A stretch of DNA of 5,881 bases from Sphingobacterium thalpophilum (GTDB lineage: Bacteria > Bacteroidota > Bacteroidia > Flavobacteriales > Flavobacteriaceae): contig CALPOS020000139.1 in the NCBI GenBank assembly GCA_943325255.2, positions 1 through 5,881 of the forward strand, given 5' to 3'. The notes below the pieces were generated by a model. That model had not been told where the DNA came from and ran no database searches. It worked only from the letters and a program-made list of their open reading frames with translations. This document shows positions 1-5,693 of this stretch, in pieces. A program made the position numbers and the translations under genes. Each line of letters opens with the position of its first letter. Position 1 is the first letter of the stretch.

Positions 1-290
1 ACCAACTTCTATCGCATTATCATACTTTAGCCGAACATTATCAACGTAAAAATAAAGTTCACATCTTGGTATTCCGTTTCCTTTGTCGGGATGGGGTGTC
101 TTATCAGCTAGTATTTTACAATTCCTGCACTAGGCATTAATCCCAATTTGCAGTAGTCTGAGAATCTAAACTCGGTCATTCCAGCAACGTTTAAATCTGC
201 TTTTTTTCTAAAAATTCGTTCGTAAAATTCAGCACTTGCGTGCTGGTTGGTAACATATAGAATTGTTTCAATACATTGAATATGCTTCAT
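1..290 (-). pseudogene. VOC (glyoxalase/bleomycin-resistance fold) family protein, frameshifted and cut by the left edge
   Basis: The gene starts at the ATG at 288-290 and reads 59 codons of a typical VOC N-terminus (IETILYVTNQ, then EFYERIF, then KLGLMPSAGIV). It then hits a TAG at 108-110. The family-like sequence continues without a break in the next frame from base 114 to base 1, with motifs DKTPHPDKGNGIPRCE and LYFYVDNV. On the coding strand the junction has four As (114-117), and five would restore K-I-L-A-D in one frame. About 97 of the roughly 125-130 residues usual for this family are visible before the edge. VOC proteins are small cytoplasmic metal-dependent enzymes or resistance proteins; the substrate of this one cannot be told. 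It lies 66 bases downstream of the LysE-type gene on the same strand. Either the gene is truly inactivated, or one base was lost in a homopolymer during sequencing. I am confident of the family and the frameshift, but not of which explanation holds. Confidence 0.85.
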
Positions 291-356
291 TTTAAAATCG
301 CTTAAACAATAAAATCAGAAAGTTCTTTATAAACATCAAACTCGAGTAGTAATGCT

Positions 357-1031
357 TTAGTCTATCTTCTCCAAAGCCTTCTTAACCAATTTTTGCTCAC
401 TAGGAAACCATCCTTGAAACATTAAAGTCAAGCCAAAAATCACCAACAAAATGCTAATCAATTTCTTAATTTTTAAAATATTTGTTGGGGTCATTTTACT
501 TCTTAATTGTTTGGCTAAAAGTACTTTGCCAATATCTACCACTAAATAAGTCAGTAATACCGTGGAAAAAAAAGTAATCATTCTAGAGGTTTCCAATTCT
601 AATTTTGGACCGATGGTTATGAGAATCATGAACCAAAACAACAAAACACCTACATTGATAAAATTGAGAAAGAAGCCTTTAAAAAACAATCCGATGTAAT
701 TCTTCTTAATAAGTTCTTCGACTGGTATTTCATCTACCTTCTTGCTAACTTTTTTTAGTTTTATAAATGAAATGATACCATAAGTTAGCATCATAATACC
801 TCCAAAAATGAATATTGCAGGGTCATTTTTTATAGTTTGAATAAGCCGATAACTACTAAAATAAGCGACTGCGATAAACAATACATCGGCTAAGACAACT
901 CCAAAATCAAAAACCATGGCTGCCCTAAAACCTTTTACAGCACTAGTTTCTAATAAAACAAAAAAAACGGGACCCACTAGAAAGCTAAGAAAAATACCTA
1001 AAGGAATGCCCGTAATAATATCTTCGATCAT
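357..1031 (-). CDS. LysE/RhtB-family amino-acid exporter-like membrane protein
   Basis: The protein has 224 residues with about six hydrophobic helices, near residues 6-28, 39-60, 71-92, 113-140, 150-172 and 188-208. Helix 1 carries the Gly-Pro pair (G20-P21), followed by a Gly-rich stretch with an acidic residue in helix 2 (GVVLADV, 44-50). This is the usual LysE superfamily N-terminal pattern. A charged, Lys/Glu-rich loop (91-111) separates helices 3 and 4, and the C-terminus is short and basic. Family members sit in the inner membrane and export amino acids or related small molecules. The substrate here cannot be assigned, and Bacteroidetes members are mostly uncharacterised. The ATG at 1029-1031 puts helix 1 right at the N-terminus, as the family expects. 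The gene follows the head-GIN gene by 34 bases on the same strand and has no strong Shine-Dalgarno sequence, so co-transcription with rnr is likely. Confidence 0.85.
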   Translation of the reverse strand: MIEDIITGIPLGIFLSFLVGPVFFVLLETSAVKGFRAAMVFDFGVVLADVLFIAVAYFSSYRLIQTIKNDPAIFIFGGIMMLTYGIISFIKLKKVSKKVDEIPVEELIKKNYIGLFFKGFFLNFINVGVLLFWFMILITIGPKLELETSRMITFFSTVLLTYLVVDIGKVLLAKQLRSKMTPTNILKIKKLISILLVIFGLTLMFQGWFPSEQKLVKKALEKID

Positions 1032-1065
1032 CTATTGGTTTTGATGTAAAAATAACAATAAATTT

Positions 1066-1734
1066 TTAATCTTCCTTTTCGTAGATCTTTCCACCAGCAA
1101 TGATTTTCTTATTGATTCGCTTTGGATTGCCATAAATATAGACTTTTCCGCCAGCTCTGCATTTCGCATCTGCTAAATCAGAAACTCTAATCGATCCTTC
1201 AGCACCAGTATTTGAAGTAATTATTGTTGATGTAGTTTGTAATTTTTCTGCCTTATAAACGCTTCCAGAATTGAGCAAAACGTCTTGACTGTCTGCTTTA
1301 CCCTCAAGGCTTACTTTTGAACCATCGTTCATTTTCACAAGTAAATTTTTTACATCTAAAGCCAATTCTACTATCGATCCTTCTTTGGTAATAATTTCAA
1401 AATCTCCGGTAGAAATAACCGCTTCACTAGCTATTCTAGAACCTTCATTAGCTTCTACAGTGTTCAATTGGGTATAATAAACCGTCGCTGAAATATTATC
1501 TCCGCTGAACATTTTAGTTAATGGCATTCTAATTTTTAACTCGCCATTCTTGTTGATTAATTCCACTTGATCCGAACCCGAACCTTTCAAGCTGACTTTG
1601 TTTTCAGCTGAAGGAATTAACACGACATCAATTTGATCAAAAGCAGTCACTTTAGTAAAATCACCGACATTTCTCTCTTGAGCAAACAGACATTTTGTTG
1701 TCAACAAGAACAGTAGAAAACCTATTCTATTCAT
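1066..1734 (-). CDS. Secreted head-GIN domain (DUF2807) protein
   Basis: This 222-residue protein has a signal peptide (residues 1-18: basic MNR start, hydrophobic LLFLL core, probable cleavage after LFA-18 before Gln19). No lipobox cysteine precedes the mature part, so it is probably periplasmic or surface-exposed and not a lipoprotein. The mature part begins with FTKVTAFDQIDVVL (26-39), the conserved opening of the head-GIN/DUF2807 family. It continues in short beta-strand repeats with Gly/Ser turns (EGS near 97-99 and 118-120, DGS 137-139, SGS 156-158, AGGK 194-197 and 213-216), the pattern of a right-handed beta-helix. The family is common in Bacteroidetes and is called a putative adhesin, but its function is not established. 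Its ATG is one base past the rnr stop (TAG-T-ATG), which suggests co-transcription and translational coupling. No enzyme motif is visible. Confidence 0.85.
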   Translation of the reverse strand: MNRIGFLLFLLTTKCLFAQERNVGDFTKVTAFDQIDVVLIPSAENKVSLKGSGSDQVELINKNGELKIRMPLTKMFSGDNISATVYYTQLNTVEANEGSRIASEAVISTGDFEIITKEGSIVELALDVKNLLVKMNDGSKVSLEGKADSQDVLLNSGSVYKAEKLQTTSTIITSNTGAEGSIRVSDLADAKCRAGGKVYIYGNPKRINKKIIAGGKIYEKED

Positions 1735-1735
1735 A

Positions 1736-3916
1736 CTATTCGTTTTTTCTAATAAAATGAAAATCCAATTGTTTCTTCACTAAATCAGCATTCTTTACTT
1801 TAACAATGACTTCATCACCCAATTGTAAAATGTTCCTCGAAATCTCCCCAACCAAAGCATATTGCTTATCATCAAACGTATAATAATCGTCTTTTATTTC
1901 GCGAATTCTGCACATGCCTTCACATTTATTCTCAACAATTTCTACATAAATTCCCCATTCTGTAACGCCAGAAATAACACCTAAAAACTCTAAATCTTTA
2001 TGGTCTTGCATGTATTTTACTTGCATATATTTGATACTATCGCGTTCGGCATTGGTTGCCAAACCTTCCATATTGGAAGAATGTTGACATTTCTCTTCGT
2101 ACAATTCCGCATCAACCGATTTTCCGCCAACCAAATAATATTGTAATAATCTATGTACCATCACGTCAGGATAACGTCTGATAGGTGAAGTGAAATGCGA
2201 ATAATAATCAAATGCCAATCCGTAATGACCAATATTATCGGTAGAATATTTAGCTTTACTCATACTTCGAATCGTGAGTGTATCTACTAAATTCTGTTCT
2301 TTTTTACCTACGACATCATTCAATAAATTGTTCAATGATTTTGAAATATCTGCTTTCGATTTGAAATTGATGCTGTAACCAAACTTCGAAATAATCGCTT
2401 GCAAGTTGATTAATTTATCTTCATTCGGCTCATCGTGAATACGATAAACAAAGGTTTTCTTTTGCTTTCCGATGAATTCAGCAACTTTTCTATTCGCCAA
2501 CAACATGAATTCCTCGATCAAATGATTGGCGTCTTTGGAGATTTTGAAGTAAACACCCTCAGGTTCTCCAGCCTCATTCAAATTGAATTTAACTTCTACT
2601 TTATCAAATGAAATAGCGCCTTCATTCATTCTATTGCGTCGCAGGATTTTCGCCAATTCATCCAACTTCAAAGTAGCAGCAACAATATCATCTTGCACTA
2701 CGTAGGATTTTCCTGTAATCGAAGTTTCAACCGGAATAGTATTATTTTTAGTTTCGATGATATACTGTGCTTCTTCATAAGCAAATCGTTGATCCGAAAA
2801 AATCACCGTTCTTCCGAACCATTGATTTAGCACTTGCGCTTTTTCATTGATTTCAAAAATGGCAGAAAAGGTATATTTCTCTTCTTGCGGTCTCAAGGAG
2901 CAAGCGAAATTAGACAACACTTCGGGCAACATCGGAACGACACGATCTACCAAATAAACTGATGTCGCTCTGTTAAAAGCTTCGTCATCGAGAATTGTTC
3001 CTTCTTGTAAATAGTAGGAAACATCGGCAATGTGAATTCCGATTTCGTAGTTTCCGTTCTCTAATTTTTTGAAAGACAACGCATCATCAAAATCTTTTGC
3101 ATCTTTAGGATCAATGGTGAATGTCAAGGTATCGCGCATATCACGGCGCTTTTTGATTTCACTTTCTTGAATCGAAGTATCTATTTTTTGCGCAAACAAT
3201 TCCACTTCAATCGGGAAATCGTAAGGCAATCCGTATTCGGCTAAAATCGCATGAATCTCCGTATCATGTTCACCAGGTTTTCCTAAAACTTTAATAATAG
3301 AACCAAATGGACTATCAGCTTTCTTCGGCCAATCTTCAATTTTTGCAATCACGACATCACCTTGTTGCGCTTCACCAATTTTGTCTTTTGGAATAAAAAT
3401 ATCGGTATACATTTTAGCATTAGCCGTAGTGACAAACGCAAAATTCTTTTGAATATCGATCACGCCGACAAACTCAGATTTCGCACGTTCTAAAACTTCA
3501 ATGACTTCACCTTCTGGTTTTTTACCACGACGTCGGTTATACACATAAACTTTGACTTTGTCTTTATCTAACGCGTGATTGAGATTGTTCGTTGGTATAA
3601 AAACGTCATCTTCAAATTCTTCGCAAATAAAATAAGCAGTTTTGCGTGAGGTCATATCTATCGTGCCTTCGTAATAATCTTGGCTGATGGCTTTGACTAA
3701 ATACTTCCCAGGTTCCGACTCGATAATGACTTTTTGTACGGCTAAAATCTTTAAGTCTTTAATAATTTCGTTTCTACTTTTCGTATCATCGAGTTCTAGA
3801 ATGGCAGCTATTTGTTTGTAGTTGAAAGGTTTATTAGCGTTTTGAGATAGAATTTTTAATATTCTTTCGGAGTACGTTTTCTCCGTTTTTCCAAACTTTT
3901 TTGGTTTCTTGCTCAT
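1736..3916 (-). CDS. rnr: Ribonuclease R (3'-5' exoribonuclease, RNase II/RNB family)
   Basis: This 726-residue cytoplasmic enzyme degrades structured RNA from the 3' end in mRNA and rRNA turnover. Domains in order: a winged-helix-like N-terminus (about 13-72), two cold-shock/OB domains (about 82-140 and 148-210), the RNB catalytic domain (about 254-595), and a C-terminal S1 domain (about 642-722). The RNB active site is intact: the TIDPKDAKDFDDA segment supplies D269, D275, D277 and D278, matching the four metal-binding aspartates of E. coli RNase II (D201, D207, D209, D210). The HFTSPIRRYPD motif (574-584) supplies the conserved arginine. It lacks the long Lys-rich tail of E. coli RNase R (813 residues), which is common outside the proteobacteria. 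The ATG at 3914-3916 starts a basic leader before the winged helix. It appears to head a leftward operon and diverges from the DUF2007 gene, with 107 bases between them. Confidence 0.97.
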   Translation of the reverse strand: MSKKPKKFGKTEKTYSERILKILSQNANKPFNYKQIAAILELDDTKSRNEIIKDLKILAVQKVIIESEPGKYLVKAISQDYYEGTIDMTSRKTAYFICEEFEDDVFIPTNNLNHALDKDKVKVYVYNRRRGKKPEGEVIEVLERAKSEFVGVIDIQKNFAFVTTANAKMYTDIFIPKDKIGEAQQGDVVIAKIEDWPKKADSPFGSIIKVLGKPGEHDTEIHAILAEYGLPYDFPIEVELFAQKIDTSIQESEIKKRRDMRDTLTFTIDPKDAKDFDDALSFKKLENGNYEIGIHIADVSYYLQEGTILDDEAFNRATSVYLVDRVVPMLPEVLSNFACSLRPQEEKYTFSAIFEINEKAQVLNQWFGRTVIFSDQRFAYEEAQYIIETKNNTIPVETSITGKSYVVQDDIVAATLKLDELAKILRRNRMNEGAISFDKVEVKFNLNEAGEPEGVYFKISKDANHLIEEFMLLANRKVAEFIGKQKKTFVYRIHDEPNEDKLINLQAIISKFGYSINFKSKADISKSLNNLLNDVVGKKEQNLVDTLTIRSMSKAKYSTDNIGHYGLAFDYYSHFTSPIRRYPDVMVHRLLQYYLVGGKSVDAELYEEKCQHSSNMEGLATNAERDSIKYMQVKYMQDHKDLEFLGVISGVTEWGIYVEIVENKCEGMCRIREIKDDYYTFDDKQYALVGEISRNILQLGDEVIVKVKNADLVKKQLDFHFIRKNE

Positions 3917-3936
3917 AGATCGTTTTCTTAAAGTTT

Positions 3937-3944
3937 GAAAATTA
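3937..3944 (-). promoter_or_regulatory. Possible -7 promoter element for rnr
   Basis: On the minus strand these bases read TAATTTTC, a 7-of-8 match to the Bacteroidetes -7 element TAnnTTTG. It lies 20 bases before the rnr ATG, which would leave a very short leader. No convincing -33 TTG is found at the expected distance, so this is a weak call based mainly on position. Confidence 0.3.
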
Positions 3945-4023
3945 CAAAATAGTTGTAAGTAATAAGTTATAAGTTGGGTGTTTTAATAGAAAAGTAACAT
4001 TTACCTACCTTTATCAAAAAAAG

Positions 4024-4260
4024 ATGGAAGCTTTTGAAGTTATTGCTATATTCAATTTCACTCATGAAATCATTGTTATCAAACATCGGTTGGAACAAGA
4101 AGGAATCGCTTACTTTTTTGAGAACGAAGCTACATTAGGAATTGTACCATTTTACAATACAGCGTTAGGCGGCATCAAACTCAAAGTGCATCCCAACGAC
4201 TTTGAAAATGTAAAAGAGATTTTAGAAGAATTTAAAGGTGGTAATTTGACGATTGTTTGA
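4024..4260 (+). CDS. DUF2007 domain small protein
   Basis: A 78-residue soluble protein with no signal peptide. The whole length matches the DUF2007 pattern: an opening beta-strand (FEVIAIFNF), a helix around residues 15-26 (EIIVIKHRLEQEG), a Phe-Glu-Asn-Glu turn (32-35), the GGIKLKVHP strand (49-57), and a closing helix, DFENVKEILEEF (59-70). The family is thought to adopt a ferredoxin/GlnB-like fold and has been called a putative signal-transducing protein, but no role is proven. The start ATG follows an A-rich run with a purine stretch (AAAAAAAG). A weak -7-like TACCTTTA at 4006-4013 would give a nearly leaderless message. It diverges from rnr and is followed by a 631-base gene-free gap, so it is probably transcribed alone. 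Confidence 0.85.
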   Translation: MEAFEVIAIFNFTHEIIVIKHRLEQEGIAYFFENEATLGIVPFYNTALGGIKLKVHPNDFENVKEILEEFKGGNLTIV

Positions 4261-4455
4261 GAGTTTTCAACATCTATTAAAAACAACAAAAATAAAAAGT
4301 AAATTTAAATTATTTTATGATGGTTATTATAGCGTGTTAATAGTTACAATAACTTTCTTTTTAAAATTTGAATTTTGTAGTTATCTTTTTTTATAATGAT
4401 TTGTTAACATACTTTTCGCATGATAAATCGCTCATTTTGAAGTTTATTTTTAAAA

Positions 4456-4474
4456 TTATCAACAGTTGTTCACA
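4456..4474 (+). promoter_or_regulatory. DnaA-box-like pair
   Basis: TTATCAACA (4456-4464) differs by one base from the DnaA box TTATCCACA. It is followed after one base by TTGTTCACA (4466-4474), which differs by two. Two adjacent same-direction near-matches within very AT-rich DNA hint at DnaA binding. The second site also overlaps a possible -33 promoter element, so the two readings compete. Confidence 0.25.
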
Positions 4475-4495
4475 ATCAAAAACGAGTTAATTTTG
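4466..4495 (+). promoter_or_regulatory. Bacteroidetes-type promoter with no gene directly downstream
   Basis: TTG at 4466-4468, a 19-base spacer, then TAATTTTG at 4488-4495 match the known Bacteroidetes consensus TTG-N(17-23)-TAnnTTTG. Transcription would start near 4500 and run right. The next coding region starts at 4919 and has its own -7 element, so this promoter would make either a long rpiB leader or a separate RNA. Confidence 0.45.
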
Positions 4496-4777
4496 TAAAT
4501 AAGTTTATAGCTGTTTTTTGTTAACAAAGGGGTTGTAATAGCGCATAACTTTTCTAAAAAAAAGACAAACTAAATTTGTTTTTTCCATCTCGATTTTGGA
4601 TTACAATTTAATCTCACACCAACAAGAAAAAGTTCTGATTTTCTATCTTTAGTTATGAACAACCCATGTTAAATTAAAGTAAATTGAATATCAAGCGATT
4701 AAGAAAAACTATTAACATAACGTAAAATTAACGATTCATAAATATTAAAACTACTGATTTTTAAGCACTTAAATGTT

Positions 4778-4837
4778 TTGGCCACGAATGCACGAATTAT
4801 TAAAACATGAATTCGTGCATTCGCGGCTAATTTTTTT
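4778..4837 (+). terminator. 21-bp hairpin with T-run; terminator-like and repeat-like
   Basis: The arms 4778-4798 and 4810-4830 pair over 21 positions with one G-U wobble (4780/4828) and one A-C mismatch (4784/4824), leaving an 11-base loop (4799-4809). Seven Ts follow at 4831-4837, giving intrinsic-terminator geometry for plus-strand transcripts. The left arm holds a tandem CACGAAT (CACGAATGCACGAATT). From memory, very similar palindromes built on CCACGAATTCACGAATT are scattered through Flavobacterium intergenic DNA, so this may be one copy of a dispersed palindromic repeat that happens to work as a terminator. The hairpin is certain from sequence; its function is inferred. Confidence 0.7.
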
Positions 4838-4886
4838 AATTCACAGATTATACAACACTTAAAAGAATTACTTCACCAAGATTGAT

Positions 4887-4894
4887 TAAATTTG
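4887..4894 (+). promoter_or_regulatory. -7 promoter element for rpiB
   Basis: TAAATTTG is an exact match to TAnnTTTG and ends 24 bases before the rpiB ATG at 4919, giving a leader of about 20 bases. No good TTG is found at -33. The element overlaps a possible upstream TTG start (4892), which argues that translation does not begin there. Confidence 0.55.
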
Positions 4895-4918
4895 CCATGC
4901 ATCACAATAATACAAGAA

Positions 4919-5347
4919 ATGAAAATAGCCATAGGAAACGACCACGCCGGACCCGATTATAAAAAAGCCATTCTAAACATGCTTCAAAGCAAAGGATATG
5001 AAGTCATCAACTACGGAACCGATACTTTTGATAGCGCAGATTATCCAGATTTCGGACATCCAGTGGCTAACGATGTGTCTGAAGGAAAAGTGAGTTTTGG
5101 CATCGTGATTTGTGGTAGCGGAAACGGAATTGCGATGACGGTGAATAAACATCAAAATGTTCGTGCGGCATTGTGTTGGACTAAGGAAATTGCGCAACTG
5201 GCAAGACAACATAATGACGCCAATATCATTAGTATTCCTGCGCGATTCACCTCGATTCACCAAGCTGTCGAAATGGTTGAAACGTTTCTAGCTACAGCAT
5301 TCGAAGGCGGAAGACACGCGAATAGGGTGAACAAAATCAATTGTTAG
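4919..5347 (+). CDS. rpiB: Ribose-5-phosphate isomerase B
   Basis: A 142-residue cytoplasmic enzyme of the RpiB/LacAB family that interconverts D-ribose 5-phosphate and D-ribulose 5-phosphate in the non-oxidative pentose phosphate pathway. The N-terminus MKIAIGNDHAG carries D8-H9. The GIVICGSGNG segment (61-70) holds catalytic Cys65, matching Cys66 of E. coli RpiB. ARQHNDAN (95-102) holds His98, matching E. coli His99. GGRHANRV (130-137) supplies phosphate-binding arginines. Length is normal for the family. The frame is open back to a TTG at 4892, but the ATG at 4919 is preferred: it gives the standard family N-terminus, and the TTG lies inside the -7 element. A small membrane protein follows three bases after the stop and tex comes next, so these three are likely one transcript. 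Confidence 0.96.
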   Translation: MKIAIGNDHAGPDYKKAILNMLQSKGYEVINYGTDTFDSADYPDFGHPVANDVSEGKVSFGIVICGSGNGIAMTVNKHQNVRAALCWTKEIAQLARQHNDANIISIPARFTSIHQAVEMVETFLATAFEGGRHANRVNKINC

Positions 5348-5350
5348 CCA

Positions 5351-5683
5351 ATGAAGATGCCCGATTTTACGATTGTGGATGATTGTATAGCTGTTGGGAG
5401 AAAAGTGGCATTAGGTACTTTTTTGTTAGGAAGCGTAATCCTCGCAGCGTATTACTTTAATAACCACAGCAGCATTATTTTCCTGAGTCTTTTTTTTATG
5501 GTCGCTGCCATATTTATCAACACCTATGTTTTTTTAAGACTCATCATGAGTTGGAAAACAAACAAACCCGAAAGAAATAAGATTCGAAACACCTTGTTTT
5601 TGTTATTGCTCAATATTCCGATCGCTTATGCTTATGTAAAGATTGGATTAGATATTTATAGCAACTCGTTTTCAATTCAATAA
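5351..5683 (+). CDS. Small membrane protein of unknown function, three predicted helices
   Basis: I do not recognise this 110-residue protein. A short cytoplasmic-looking N-terminus (MKMPDFTIVDD) is followed by three hydrophobic segments near residues 18-36, 41-66 and 80-100. A positively charged loop (67-80, WKTNKPERNKIRN) lies between helices 2 and 3, which by the positive-inside rule places that loop in the cytoplasm. There is no signal peptide cleavage site, no enzyme motif and no lipobox. The ATG at 5351 is three bases after the rpiB stop, which points to co-transcription and possibly translational coupling. The tex start follows the stop by ten bases. Its position between a metabolic enzyme and an RNA-binding protein does not reveal a job. 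That it is a real gene is supported by its length, spacing and clean membrane topology. Confidence 0.8.
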   Translation: MKMPDFTIVDDCIAVGRKVALGTFLLGSVILAAYYFNNHSSIIFLSLFFMVAAIFINTYVFLRLIMSWKTNKPERNKIRNTLFLLLLNIPIAYAYVKIGLDIYSNSFSIQ

Positions 5684-5693
5684 AAGAAACTTC

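Larger units (their letters stand above)
4401..4527. repeat. Three copies of a TTGTTMACA palindromic motif
   Basis: TTGTTAACAT lies at 4401-4410, TTGTTCACAA at 4466-4475 and TTGTTAACAA at 4518-4527. The third is a perfect 10-base palindrome and the other two differ from it by one base each. Start-to-start spacings are 65 and 52 bases, near six and five helical turns, so the sites could sit on one face of the DNA. They could be operators for a dimeric regulator or variant DnaA-type sites. In DNA this AT-rich some copies are expected by chance, so the functional reading is tentative. Confidence 0.35.
4261..4891 (+). other. Long AT-rich intergenic region without a gene
   Basis: No protein-coding gene is supported on either strand; the only ATG-started frames are very short. 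A hand count of 4261-4770 gives about 23% G+C, well below the neighbouring genes. The region holds a DnaA-box-like TTATCAACA (4456-4464), three TTGTTMACA palindromes between 4401 and 4527, a well-spaced promoter (4466-4495), a further isolated TAAATTTG (4571-4578), an 11-base inverted pair (4335-4345 and 4707-4717), and a large hairpin with a T-run (4778-4837). It lies between same-strand genes, so its length is not explained by ordinary promoter needs alone. Confidence 0.8.

Noticed and set aside
4287..4294. Minus-strand TAnnTTTG match (CAAAAATA on the plus strand)
   Set aside because: It would drive transcription antisense into the DUF2007 gene, has no -33 partner, and lies in a simple A-rich run.
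4571..4578. Second exact TAnnTTTG (TAAATTTG) inside the gap
   Set aside because: No TTG at a suitable distance upstream and no gene start nearby. In such AT-rich DNA an isolated match is expected by chance.
4549..4588. A-rich and T-rich stretches that could pair around the sequence CAAACTAAATTTG
   Set aside because: The pairing is almost only A-T with a bulge and would be unstable. Not a credible terminator or structured RNA by itself.
4401..4837. CRISPR array, tRNA or known riboswitch in the long gap
   Set aside because: No regularly spaced repeats of CRISPR length, no tRNA-like cloverleaf or T-arm motif, and no recognisable riboswitch core were seen.
4773..4862. 29-codon plus-strand frame starting ATG TTT TGG
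   Set aside because: It simply reads through the two hairpin arms and the T-run. The codons are dictated by the palindrome and the product has no coding character.
4973..5263. 96-codon open frame on the minus strand
   Set aside because: It lies wholly inside and antisense to rpiB, whose protein is clearly recognisable. The antisense product (Arg/His/Ser-rich, no family pattern) is a shadow.
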